The position numbers and the translations under genes are program-made. Below, one piece after another: positions 21,000 to 31,880 of a stretch of DNA of 64,000 nucleotides. The stretch comes from Leguminivora glycinivorella (taxonomy: Eukaryota; Arthropoda; Insecta; Lepidoptera; Tortricidae), in the NCBI RefSeq assembly GCF_023078275.1, contig NC_062985.1, forward strand, positions 4,154,001 through 4,218,000. The letters are read 5' to 3'. Within the stretch, counting starts at the first letter, position 1; each line of letters begins with the position of its first letter. The notes under the pieces are model-generated. The model was given only the letters and a program-made list of their open reading frames with translations, was not told the DNA's origin and made no database searches.

Positions 21000-22500
21000 T
21001 TATTTAAATGAACGAATACTGGACTATGAGTATCTATGATTGTCTGAATTAATACCGTGTGATCGGAAACATATAAAGAGGTAATGTTAACGAATAGCTA
21101 TTATTTAAATACATACCTAGAGGACTTTGAAAAAGTCCCGTATCTTATATAACAAGCTGCAGAACTGCAAAATTGTCTCTGTGTATAGACTTTCAGCTAT
21201 AAATTGTTTAATGCGTTATTTTCGTGTAAATTTTGTAAATAAATGTAATTGTAAGCCTTTGTTGCGTATAATAAATTTATGGGTAAACTTGCATTGCCTT
21301 GTGCGCCAGACACTTAGAGAGTAGTCCACACTGTGGAGTATCTTTTATTAATATATTTTACGATTTTGAACGCCGATAGATGAAATTGTTAACTAGTTGT
21401 TAATATTTCATTATTGACTGTACTCAGTGCTTTTCATCACACTCATCACACGATGAAATCATAATTGTTAATTTATAAGACACAAAACAAACTCATTCAT
21501 ACATCAATTGCTGTTGAGAAACGGGCTTTGTGTGTCAAAAAGCACCATACACCTGCGATAGCAAAAAAAAATACGAATTTAAAAAAAAAGTAACTATGCT
21601 AATCTGTTTCCTACAATGGACCTAACTATATGCCAAAGTTAACGGAATTCAATAAAAACACGGTGTAATGAGCTTAGCTATCGGACGTCGATTTTATTAA
21701 ATATATAATACATGCCGTGAGTCCCTAAACTCGTTGGGAGATAAAATAAACTTGTAGCACCGTGTGTTTTGAATTTGTACTCACGGACTAAAAAAAAGCA
21801 CAGCGTGTTTTTAATATCTCTATGAACTTGTGTCATTATATTCATTATGTATCAACGATTTTAAATCTGGGGACACTTCTTAGTAGTTCCAGGGAAATTA
21901 TACTTTTTGTCTGAATATGAACTTTGTCATTACTGCCTGATTCAAACTTTGATATACGACAAAAATTGCTCTAGATACGATATCCTGGATCGGATATGTC
22001 AGTGTCAAAAATGAAAGTTTCTTTAAAAAATGTTGTACTTTAAAGTTAAATCGGGCTGTTAAGGTGCGCCCAGATCTGACGAAGACTAAACTGTTTGAAC
22101 GCTCAAGACGTTATATGCCGCGCGCGGCTTCAGCGCAATATCAAACTTCGTGCATTGCGACAAGGTTTAAAATGCGCTACATACTATAGATCTGGACGAA
22201 TCTTTAAAAAATTACCAAGTTTCCTTGGAACTAATCTAATGAGAACTTGTCTCACTCACGAAATAAACGTTAGAAATCCAAGAACTTCATTTTTGTTGGA
22301 ACGTAATAACTTAATAAGCAAAGTTTTAAAGTTCATAATCGAGTGTTTGATATTGAGAAATAACTGGCGTTGAAAGAATTGTGAGAGACTGTGTGTGCTG
22401 CGGCACGGAGTTTGAGGCAATGTAAAATAAACTTACTTCGGTCACCCACTTAACGAGTTTTCCTAATCGTTAGGTTTCTCCCCTATAAATAAATAAAATA
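21000..22500. other. AT-rich flank 3' of the RNF126-like gene
   Basis: A 92-codon frame at 22095-22373 matches nothing I recognise. Nothing else is supported. Confidence 0.45.
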
Positions 22501-22517
22501 AGAAAATACTCACATTA

Positions 22518-22596
22518 CTCAGCGCCATCTATTAAACGGATGTATAAACCTGAACTGCTTCAAAATAATTCATCATGTTTTAAATAGATGGCGCTA
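22518..22596. mobile_element. Small palindromic element with AGCGCCATCTATTAAA ends
   Basis: AGCGCCATCTATTAAA near 22521-22536 and TTTAAATAGATGGCGCT near 22580-22595 are inverted. Both ends carry the AGATGGCGC motif. Confidence 0.55.
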
Positions 22597-22621
22597 TGGA
22601 CCCGTATGCAAAGTTACTAAG

Positions 22622-22770
22622 GCCCCGCGCACACGGAGGCAACAGTTGCTCGGCGACTTTCGTATTTGTATGAAAAGTTGCGTCGCCTCGTGTGCGCACC
22701 TTCATACTAGCCCATAGACCGAGCGACGGAGACAAAACAGTTTTGTCTCCCGTCTGTGGGGGCCCTAAGA
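22622..22770. mobile_element. MITE with GGCCCC ends and internal GGAGACAAAAC palindrome
   Basis: Begins GGCCCCGCGCACACGGAG and ends TCTGTGGGGGCCCTA. An internal perfect palindrome GGAGACAAAACAGTTTTGTC lies near 22729-22748. This looks like a hAT-type MITE, judged on end form only. Confidence 0.5.
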
Positions 22771-22960
22771 GTACTAAGACTGCGGACTGGACGCACGCGC
22801 TTGCCGCCGGCCGCGGGTGAGAATGAACGGAGGAGACTTTGACAAAACCATCTGGCGGTAACTTTAAAAACTAAGTTTAGATTGCCGCGGTAGACTTGCT
22901 GAACACTGAAAGTTGGGAGAATGTCAGGCATGTGATTTCATATACTAAACCATTACTAAG

Positions 22961-23125
22961 TAAGGTACAGCGGGGCAAATCTCGACTGGGGGCTATTGTA
23001 ACTGATCCATTTTTTTCTACATAATTATATCCACTGAACACTCCTACCATATATAATCGTTGGACACTATTTAATAATGCAAACATTGTAAAACATGGAA
23101 AAAATGGACTAGTTGCATGGAATGA
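22961..23125 (+). mobile_element. AAGGTACAGCGGGG MITE, one end only
   Basis: Starts TAAGGTACAGCGGGGCAAAT and continues with the interior of the 53175-53940 element, but the opposite end is missing. Confidence 0.65.
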
Positions 23126-23221
23126 CCCCATAAATTTCACGACTTTTCTCTTTCCGAACAGACTTTAATTATTAAAGTGGTCAATTATTCATATGGTATA
23201 GGTAGGTACCTAAAAGGTATA

Positions 23222-24468
23222 TTGGGTTGGCACAGAAGTAATGACACACTCTACAAAACTCTATACATTTCCTTTCTTAAGTTAATTGTTTTCGATAATA
23301 TTCTAGTATGTTGTAGAACATTCTAGGTACTTCTAATGTGAGGGTATATAAAGCCGCCCTCGTGATTGGTTTAGTTAGATTGAAATAAAATGGACGAGCG
23401 ACAAGTTCGAACACTTTACTTATACGAGTACTTGTTAGGCCACAGTGCGCGGGCTGCGGCTGACAATATCAACACTGCATTGGGCGCTGGAAGTACAAGC
23501 CATGCCACGGTGTCCAGATGGTTTGACCGTTTTAAATCAGGAGACAGGAGCCTTAAAAGTCAGTCACGCTCAGGGCGACCACCTGCATTCAATGATGACG
23601 ATTTACGCCGCGAACTACAGTCGAATCCTGATGCTACTACTCGTGAATTAGCGGAAGCACTTAACTGCAGTCACCACGCTGTGGAATACCATCTGCATGA
23701 GCTTGGGTATCGAAAAGTTTTGGCTCGATGGGTACCGCACATCCTTACCGACGCCAGTCGTGCAGTCCTTGTTGCCATCTGTCAATCACTTTTGCTGCGA
23801 CCCCGACGTAAAGAGTTTTTGACTGATCTGGTTACGGGAGATGAATCATGGATTTATTATGAGAACGATACACGTGCTTTTTGGCTGCCTCGAGAAGAAA
23901 CGCCACCAACTCAACCGAAGCTGAGTCAAAAGAACCGCTTAAAAGTTTTGCTTTGTTGTTTCTGGGACTCGCAAGGCATGCTGTTTCATGAACTATTACA
24001 CAATGAAACTGTAAACGCTAACAAATATTCAACACAGCTCACCGAACTATCTTCTGCTATCAAGAAAAAACGACGAAGACGAGCCACTGTAATTTTACTA
24101 CATGATAACGCTCGACCTCATGTCGCATCTACCGTTCGCCAACAGCTGCAGAACTTGGGCTGGGAGACGATACCCCACCCACCTTATTCTCCAGACCTCG
24201 CACCATCAGACTTTCATTTGTTTAGAGCCCTGAAACGACATTTGCGGGGTAACAATGATTTCCATGATGTACAGGTGGAGTTGAACAACTTTTTCGAGGC
24301 ACAGCCATCAGAGTTCTGGGCGAAAGGCATCCAAACTTTGCCAGATCGTTGGCAAGAAGTCATAGATGCTAATGGTGATTACATCATCGACTAAGCTTTT
24401 TGTATTGTAATAATAATAAAAAATATAAAACGTAAACCAAGTGTCTCATTACTTTTGTGCCAACCCAA
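23222..24468 (+). mobile_element. Complete mariner transposon with TA target duplication
   Basis: 1247 bp. The left end TTGGGTTGGCACAGAAGTAA is repeated inverted at the right end (TTACTTTTGTGCCAACCCAA), about 28 bp with 2-3 mismatches. TA flanks it on both sides (23220-23221 and 24469-24470). It encloses one uninterrupted transposase frame, so the copy appears structurally intact. Confidence 0.95.
23390..24394 (+). CDS. Mariner transposase, DD34D, intact frame
   Basis: 334 residues against the usual 340-355. N-terminal paired helix-turn-helix region (about 1-110) with the inter-domain GRPPAF at 62-67, then the WVPH motif at 114-117. Catalytic Asp in TGDESW (D151), LLHDNARPH (D239) and YSPDLAPSD (D274). 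Exactly 34 residues lie between the last two Asp, which defines mariner. The enzyme would cut and paste the element at TA sites. No stop or frameshift. Start chosen at the first ATG, preceded by AAATAAA. Subfamily not assigned. Confidence 0.95.
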   Translation: MDERQVRTLYLYEYLLGHSARAAADNINTALGAGSTSHATVSRWFDRFKSGDRSLKSQSRSGRPPAFNDDDLRRELQSNPDATTRELAEALNCSHHAVEYHLHELGYRKVLARWVPHILTDASRAVLVAICQSLLLRPRRKEFLTDLVTGDESWIYYENDTRAFWLPREETPPTQPKLSQKNRLKVLLCCFWDSQGMLFHELLHNETVNANKYSTQLTELSSAIKKKRRRRATVILLHDNARPHVASTVRQQLQNLGWETIPHPPYSPDLAPSDFHLFRALKRHLRGNNDFHDVQVELNNFFEAQPSEFWAKGIQTLPDRWQEVIDANGDYIID

Positions 24469-24769
24469 TACATTGGTATGACCAGACCTAAGAAAAGGAT
24501 GATAAAAAATACAAAACAAACGAAATTAATCCCGTCCCGAATAACTCCGAAATTATTTAAAAGAGCAGATCTGGACCGGAAAGGCCTGCAGGCAAATGTA
24601 AAGTTAATGAGTGGGCAGATGCACGGGCACGCGCGGTAACGCGTGCCTGTGCCCGGTGCCTTAAAACTTGCTGACCGCTGTTGTCCATACACCCGCACCG
24701 CACAGTAAATAGTTATTTGCTATACAAGGGAGCAAAGTTGTATTTTAACCGTGTGTGGAATTGCAACAC

Positions 24770-24915
24770 GAACTAGCGAATGGATTCTAGGGTTGAACTA
24801 CGAGCTAGCGAATGTATTCTATGGTTGAACCACGAGCGAAGCGAGTGGTTCGAAAATAGAATCCTGAGCGAAGCGAGTAGTTCAAAAATAGAATCCTGAG
24901 CGCAGAGAGTGTTGC
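24770..24915. repeat. GAGCGAAGCGAGTGG repeat cluster, copy 1
   Basis: Imperfect tandem words CGAGCGAAGCGAGTGGTTCG and AAAATAGAATCCTGAGCG repeat two to four times. Related to 27962-28165. Confidence 0.6.
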
Positions 24916-24959
24916 AATTGATAGGACCATGCGCGTTACGCCAGACTAAATTAATTATA

Positions 24960-25970
24960 GAGTTTTATCTACTCAAACTTTATTTCAAATAAACTATGCC
25001 GGTCTTGCCCGCACTGACCTTAGTGCATAATGAAAATAATGAAGCTATACACCTGTATTAGAGAGACAGACTAAGTAGGTAATTACCGGTGGTCGGGGTT
25101 TTGGCTAATTGTAACAGCAGTGATAAAATTTCAAGCCCGTTTTAGAGCCCGTGTGAGCTAGAAAATAATTATAGTGTAGGTAATAATTTTTATAACTTAA
25201 TAATCAGCAATAAAAATTAGGTACCTACGTAGGTAGGCAATTTTGCTCGAATTGGAACCAAATACCTGATCACTGCTAATTGCTGATTAATCATAATAGT
25301 TTATTGAAGAAATGACCTACAGTAGGAATGGGCTCCTTGTGGTTTCCAAAGGTTTATACGCCTTTGAACGCGAAGGACGCAATCAAGGGAAGCGAAGGTG
25401 CGGTCCCGGTGGAATGGCTCTATTCTCATACCTGTAATCATTGATAATATTGCCCCATAGGCGTAGGTACTTGCCTCGTGTGACCTTAAACTACAACGAA
25501 AACTAACATTATCCTATCTAAATGCATATCCTATTTGATTTGAGTTCATACAAATATTACCTATTATTTAATAGTGATTTTAGACTGCCTACCATACTCG
25601 TACCATCATCGCATCGCTGGATTCGTTGAGAGATATACGTGTATTTACGTAAACCTCACATATAATACCTGCCGTACTCATTGAGAACACATGAGAGCAG
25701 CTGAGGCCGAACCGGTCAAAATAATCTTGGCACTGTATCAGTCAGTAAACATGCATGTTAAAAATCCGACGCATCACCTGCTACCATTCACGTTAGGCAC
25801 TATATATACCTATACTCGTTCTTATTATTGACTAAAAGTAAAGTTATGATGAGTCATGAGACAAATCTACGAATGTATTCCCTAAATGTTTCTCCGAGAG
25901 TCCGTTTATGAGCTAGCTGCAGGCATTTGAACTTTTTTATTGCCAATTAAATTCCAATGGGTCTTTGAAC
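24960..25970. other. AT-rich intergenic DNA
   Basis: No gene, strong inverted repeat or recognised element seen. Confidence 0.4.
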
Positions 25971-25995
25971 TAGTAATCCGTGCTTAAGTCGTTTT

Positions 25996-26300
25996 TAGGG
26001 TTCCGTAGTCAACTATACTGGGAAGTGTTGTTGCAACTATATGGTTGGATAGGTATTTAAAAATGAATAGAGGTTTACGAAAATCATTTTTTTAAATTGT
26101 TAATATTTTCGGAAATAATCGCTCCAAAAGTAAAAAAAAAAAATGTGGCCCCCCCCCCTAATTAACTTTTGAACCATAAGTTTAAAAATATGAAAAAAAT
26201 CACAAAAGTAGAACTTTATAAAACTGTTCAACCTATCGTAGGTTGAACAGTTTAAAAAAAAATACGGGAAACTACGGAACTCTTGGCCGGTTTTTATTTT
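25996..26300 (+). repeat. Dispersed repeat C (TAGGGTTCCGTAGTC type), shortened copy
   Basis: Starts TTTAGGGTTCCGTAGTCAAC. The interior shares TAGGTATTTAAAAATGAAT, a CCCCCCC run before TAACTTTTGAACC, and a final GGCCGGTTTTT with the longer copy at 32792-33393, which is in the opposite orientation. This is a very common lepidopteran repeat. Confidence 0.75.
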
Positions 26301-26499
26301 GTTAGATTTGCATTTGCTGATGACACGAATCCTTCTTCACAGTAAAAATAAATACGTTTGACGATGAAGGAAGTTTTATGGGTGATCAAAAAGGGATCAT
26401 AGAAAAAAGTTTAATAGATAGCCACGTGGCACCCACACCGGGCCCAAGCTTTCAATCTAAGACAGCTGCCTTAAGAAGGTTATTATCCTAGGCGCTTCT

Positions 26500-26900
26500 A
26501 CCTCAACCGCGCGCGGGTTAACAAAGGCGTCAGCTGCCCGCCAGCTTGCGTCGTAAAAAATAGGCCAATAATTCCATGCGAAAAAACTTAAAGAAATGTT
26601 AAAGATGGCAGGTGCACCGCCAGCTGTGAGCGCACCTTGGCCCGCGGCGCCGCTGCCTAGAACGGCTTAAGAGTATTCTCGGGCGCAAGGCACTTACGCG
26701 CTTTCGGGCGGCCGCCATAATGGCCGGCCTGCTGCCGCGGTCAAACACATCGCTTTTGTTTCCTTTTGTGCCCCGAACATTAGCCTTTATCCAGGGCCAA
26801 ACGCATAACTTATGCAAACTCTCATCGCTTTTGCACAACCCTGCGGAATGTAAACTTTATCACGGAGCGGCGAGGTTTTGTTTACCGCGACGTCATTAAT
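26500..26900. other. GC-rich patch without recognised gene
   Basis: Clearly richer in G+C and CpG than the surroundings (for example GGGCGGCCGCCATAATGGCC near 26705). A 79-codon minus-strand frame at 26599-26838 has no recognised motif. It could be an unmapped exon or regulatory island, or chance. Confidence 0.3.
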
Positions 26901-27270
26901 AAGACGACAGAGTGCAAGAGTTACGTTCGACGTGCAATTGTAATGGCGGCACCTCGACAACATCCTTTGTTATCAGTGAAAGTGGCATATTTACGTAATT
27001 AACCGTAATTTCCTTGCATTTATGTAATTTAAAATTGTATTTGTTGTTTGAGTTATTATTGCTTGATCCAACAGACAACCATCGCCAATAAGTAGGTAAA
27101 TAGGTTGTTTTAACAGTCTATGAAGTTATTAAACTTAGGGCTTTATCCAAAACCATCTACCTACTTTAGAAATTTGGCTCAACAACTGCTGACTTATCAG
27201 ACGATCTCGCTAGACCAAAGCAATCCAACTTCCTAACTAATATTTCCAATTCAGGAATCTACTGCCTATG

Positions 27271-27431
27271 GCTCCCCACAGACAGTCTTAAAAATTCATA
27301 ATCTTAAAAAAAACTTGTATGCAATCTGACAGTTCAAACTGACACTGACAAGACACTGACAGATCTGAACTGTCAGATTGCATACAAGTTTTTTTTAAGA
27401 TTATGAATTTTTAAGACTGTCTGTGGGGAGC
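27271..27431. mobile_element. Near-perfect hairpin MITE with 5-bp target duplication
   Basis: 161 bp. Arms of about 66 bp look identical (GCTCCCCACAGACAGTCTTA ... and its reverse complement), enclosing about 28 bp with GACACTGACAAGACACTGAC. CTATG lies directly on both sides (27266-27270 and 27432-27436). No coding capacity. Confidence 0.93.
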
Positions 27432-27436
27432 CTATG

Positions 27437-27960
27437 AACGTATTTTCCATAGTCGTCGCAAACAAATAGGTACTTTCCTAGCCTTCCGACTATGACCCTT
27501 GTCCAAAGCACACAACGTAGGTATTGCGAAACTAACGAAAACGAATTCCTCGCTTGAGTGCTTTGGCTCTGATGATTTGCTTGGAAATTGCATCTGTTAG
27601 ATTGGACCTGTGAGTACAAGTTTAATTAAACATTTAAAATACCCCCGCGACTGCACTTTGACCTGAAACCTTTTAAACTGCTTTGCTAAAAGCAAAATCA
27701 AAAGGACTTGGTGTGAAAAGTCTGAATGGTCTGTGCTAAGATAAAACTTCGTCTTTAGATTTTGCAAAGCGGCATTGTTGTCGTTCATTAAGTAAATTGT
27801 TTTGTATGTATATATAATATATACACTCGTAAGCATGTGAGTTTGTTATTATTACACATTACTTAGTTACTTAATTGTTTTACAAGACTAGACAATAGTT
27901 AACTGTTTTACAAGGGGGGGAAGTTGTTGCCTAACCGCACGTGATAATATTGATACCCGA
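27437..27960. other. Intergenic DNA without recognised features
   Basis: Two minus-strand frames of 72 and 79 codons overlap here without any motif. Confidence 0.4.
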
Positions 27961-27961
27961 G

Positions 27962-28165
27962 CGAAAAATGCCTATCTTGAATCACGAGCATAGCGAGTGG
28001 TTCGAAAAGTGGAATCTTGAGCGTTGCGTTGCGAGGGTAAGATTAAAAAAAACTGTACCCTAAAATACGCCTATCTTGAATCACGAGCATAGCGAGTGGT
28101 TCGAAAAGTGGAATCTTGAGCGTTGCGTGGGTAAGATTTAAGAAAACTATACCCTAAAATACTCA
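27962..28165. repeat. Two-copy tandem repeat, about 105 bp
   Basis: CTATCTTGAATCACGAGCAT, then AGCGAGTGGTTCGAAAAGTG, then GGAATCTTGAGCGTTGCG occur twice, about 100-105 bp apart. They differ mainly by an extra GCGTT and an A run. Related to 24770-24915. Confidence 0.8.
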
Positions 28166-28362
28166 TATACCTACCTATATAAGTATATAAGTACTATTTA
28201 AAATTATTAAGAGTGTGACTTATAGTTAATTGAATGACGTACCTACAGTCTCTCTCTGAGTTCTGAGGCAATATATTTTCCCGAAACAATATTACTTAAA
28301 CTCGTATATGTAGGTATAATTTAAATTCACGCATTCAAGTTGGCATATTAAGAGGGCATTCA

Positions 28363-28640
28363 ACGAAAACGTCGTAATAATGTAAAATTGATAGTTTTAG
28401 TCGGCAAAATGCTACACTTTCCGTCATCTAAAAGACTTATTAAGTTCAGGATTCGATTAGGACATCTTCTTAACTTACATGTTGTGAGACTGGATTTTTA
28501 AAAACTAACTCACTTAATTAATTATGATTTTTTTTCTGGTGCATGTTTAGGAAAACCCGCGAAAAGTGCTGACTTAGTCCGTCTAATTTGTAAAATTTGG
28601 ATAGTTTTGAATGCTTCAAGTGGTAAATTTATATTATGTA
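28363..28640 (+). repeat. Dispersed repeat family A, left part of an interrupted copy
   Basis: Matches 16905-17180 in the same orientation, and stops where the A/T-rich tail of the non-LTR element begins at about 28640. Confidence 0.75.
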
Positions 28641-29016
28641 TTTTTTTTTATTTTTTTTTATTTTATTGATTAGGGAAACAAACAGCATACATAATTTCTT
28701 ATAGTTTACAACGATATGTTAACACATTAGCCAAAACAGTTTCCACTGAAAGTTAGTACATACAATTTTGCTCTGAGAGACAAACATGCGATTAGGTATC
28801 TTTAAGTTTACATTACATAAATGTAACATAAGGATGTAAAAAAAAAGTAGAAAAGAAATAGTACTAAACAATGAAATTAAACAATGAATTACAAACCAGT
28901 ATAAGTAGTTTGTGCGCTATAACTGCTAATTCTAGAATAACTTACACTAGTTTGACATTAACCAAATGAAGGATCCTATCTATTTATTGTATACATTTAA
29001 AGGAGATGTAATGTAA

Positions 29017-30798
29017 TCATTTAGCTGATGCTTTCATTGCAGTAACAAATTGCCGGAACTTTAAATGAAAGATATCCAGAGATGAATATTTATTGTTATA
29101 AATATTGCACGCTCTTATTAGGAATTTATTTTGAACATATCTTTTACGACTAAAAGGAATACAAAACAGCTTAGTAGATCTAGTTCGAGAGCTAGGACAA
29201 CGAAATGATATTTTTCCTACAAGTTGCTGAGAATCTATTATATTATTTAACAATTTATACAAGAATGTCACATCTCTTTTTTCTCTTCGTGTCATAAGAC
29301 TTTCAAAGTGATCGCAACTATAGTCTTTAAATTTGTAATTAAGATAACGAATGAATTTTTTTTGTATGCGTTCTAAAGCATTTATATGTATAGAGTAGAA
29401 CGGATTCCATACGGTGGATACGTACTCGAGATTAGACCTTACAAATGCATTGTACAAGAGTAGCAAAGTGTTTGGGTTTTTAAAATCCTTACTTTGGCGG
29501 ACAATGAATCCGAGCATCCTGTACGCTTTAGCTGTTATTTTATCAACATGAGTTACTAGCTGTAGCTCGCTGTCAAGATGCACTCCCAGATCCTTTACCT
29601 CGCTCACTCGTTTAAGGGTTTGTTGTCCTATTGTGTATTTGTACTGGATAGGTCTAGGTTTTCGCGTAAAGGTAATCACTGAGCACTTATCGATATTTAG
29701 GTAAAGGTTATTACTTAAGCAATACGTGTTTAATCTATCAAGATCACTTTGAAGTTTGTGACAATCATTTTCTGATTGAATACAGGAAAAAATCTTTGTA
29801 TCGTCTGCATACAATAATACTTTAGAGTTAGAAAAATGATTGGTGATGTCGTTAATATAAATATTGAAGAGCAAAGGTCCCAAATGAGAGCCTTGAGGGA
29901 CGCCTGACGTTATTGGGACAAAAGTAGAAGTAAATCCTTTAACTGTAACAGCTTGAGTCCTGTCTCGTAAGTATGATGTAAGCCATCGCAACAAATCACC
30001 GTGAATACCAAAGCGTTCCAGTTTCATTATCAATATGGAATGAGAAATCTTGTCGAATGCTTTGGAGTAGTCTGTATAGATTGCGTCGACCTGCAAATTC
30101 TTGTCCATAGAGTCCATTATATAGTCCAGAAACTCACAAAGATTCGACTCGGTAGACCGCTTGTCAACAAAACCGTGCTGTTGTGTCATTAGCAATGGTC
30201 TTAGTATCGGATATATAATATCATAAATTATCTTTTCAAATAATTTGGGAAGAACTGACAATTTGGATATGCCGCGATAATTTTTTATATTGCTTTTGTC
30301 GCCGTTCTTGAATATAGGTACTATTATTGATTTTTTCCAGACTTTAGGCAATGAACCTGTTTTTAAAGAATTATTAAACAATATACATACTGGTAATGCT
30401 AGAGTTTTACTACAGCGTTTTAGAAAGATAGGATGGATTCCATCTGGGCCGCTCCCTTTGGATTCATTTAAGGTTTTCAGATACTTTTCGACTGTTGGTA
30501 AAGTTATTTGAATACTATTGAGAATATTTAATGACGTGTTTGATAATACGTTATCTGCGACATTCAGTGAGTTAGGAAGGTTTCCGGTTGGCTCAAAAAC
30601 TGACTGGAAAAAAATATTAAATAGGTTAGCCATACCGTGTCCTTCATTGGCTGAGCTATTATCTAGGTAAACAGTTTCTGGGAAGCCTGTGTTATTTCCA
30701 CCCGATTTTGACTTTATAAAAGACCAAAAGGATTTTGAATTGAATCTTATGTTACTTTCGGATCTATATATAAATGAATTATAACACGATCTTTCCAT
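29017..30798 (-). pseudogene. Non-LTR reverse transcriptase ORF2, RT portion
   Basis: 593 codons from the first Met; the frame is open upstream to the frameshift at about 30880. Motifs: GPDGIHPIFLKR (about 117-128), KNYRGISKLSVLPKLFEKI, then DYSKAFDKISH, then SGVPQGSHLGPLLFNIYIND (about 298-317), then YADD at 330-333. The C-terminal region has LEYVSTVWNPFY and the ERIQKKFIRYLNY block. All RT motifs are present, but endonuclease and RT are out of frame. Confidence 0.92.
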
Positions 30799-30868
30799 GC
30801 ATTTAATTTGTAGTCTTAAACTTGAGAAAACATCGTAATCGGACGCTCTGTTGTAGATTTTCCATTTT

Positions 30869-31379
30869 TTATGTATTTTTTTCTTTTTTTTTTATCAAAT
30901 TGATAAGAGAATATGTGAACCATACCGGATATTTAGTTTTAGTATTGGAAATAGTTTTAGAGGGAATCAGTTCGTCTATAATTTGGTTAACTTTTAAGTA
31001 GAAATAATCCACAGCTTTTTCAATATCGTTAGGGTCCAATTGTGCTTCCCAGTCAATTTTGCTCAAATTTAAATTAATTTTGTCATAGTCTGCTGCATAA
31101 AATCGGCGGATAATACGTGGCGAAGGTTTTAGGTGACGCTCAATCAAACCTACATCAGTCGTTACACAGAAGACCGGGTGATGAGCGTCAATGGGGACTA
31201 ATGGATCCACTGTATTAACATTACAGTTACGATTAGATAAGACTAAGTCTAGCTGCCTACCATTTTTGTTTGGAATGTCATTGAATTGTTGCCATCCAGT
31301 GAAATGCAAGAACGCTGCGATTTGTGTGGTATATCCTGCACTACAATCTTCTGAGACTACTTCTTTGTTATAAGGCTTT
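30869..31379 (-). pseudogene. Non-LTR endonuclease C-terminal fragment
   Basis: Contains AAFLHFTGWQQFNDIPNKNG, then RQLDLVLSN and PIDAHHPVF, the C-terminal part of an APE-like endonuclease. A frameshift in an A run at about 30880-30895 disconnects it from the RT. The frame formally opens at 31429, but the first 17 or so codons fall in the flanking repeat, judged by comparison with 17220-17290. Confidence 0.8.
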
Positions 31380-31580
31380 AGAATAGAGTAAATGAGGATA
31401 TGATGAATCCAATTTGTTTCAGAAATCACCTCGGAATAAGTGTCAATTTCTTCGAAAACTTACGTGTTTTTGAAGTAGTTTTAATATAAAAATAATGTGC
31501 AACGCTTACTCAAACAGATTTTATGCAAAAGTTTTCTATTAATTGCAATTTAATATTTTTGACGATTTTTTAAAAATGCC
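31380..31580 (+). repeat. Dispersed repeat family A, right part of the interrupted copy
   Basis: AATTTGTTTCAGAAATCACC and the following 150 bp parallel AATTTTTTTCAGAAATTACC and downstream sequence at 17260-17450. Confidence 0.65.
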
Positions 31581-31880
31581 TCCTTATTACCGGTTACGCG
31601 CGCTTGCGATGTCAGTACCGCGGCAGAGCTTGTAGAGGCAGGACGTATGTTAGTCCGCTCCGCACGCGGCTCGACGATCGCGAAGTTATTTTGTCATTGT
31701 GTGCGGCACCCGCCGTGTCCAAAACCGCACTTGTGTGCGTGTTTGGCTGTACTGTTGCATGTATACTGCGACCGAAAACTTTGATCCTTGGGTTGACGAC
31801 TTTGGTAACTAACTAATTAACTTGACTAATATTTTTAGTAAGTATTATTTATTATTGAATATCATTTTAGGTTACTGACT
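31581..31880. other. Mixed-composition DNA, nothing assigned
   Basis: A GC-richer patch at 31595-31760 has a 70-codon plus-strand frame (31604-31816) without recognised motif. Confidence 0.35.

Larger units (their letters stand above)
28640..31380 (-). mobile_element. CR1/jockey-like non-LTR retrotransposon, 5'-truncated
   Basis: Minus strand. It begins inside the endonuclease near 31380, has the RT frame, a 3' UTR of about 370 bp and an A-rich tail (AATAAAATAAAA-type, plus 28640-28672). It lies inside a copy of repeat family A, whose halves are at 28363-28640 and 31380-31580. Clade assignment is by general resemblance only. Confidence 0.85.
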
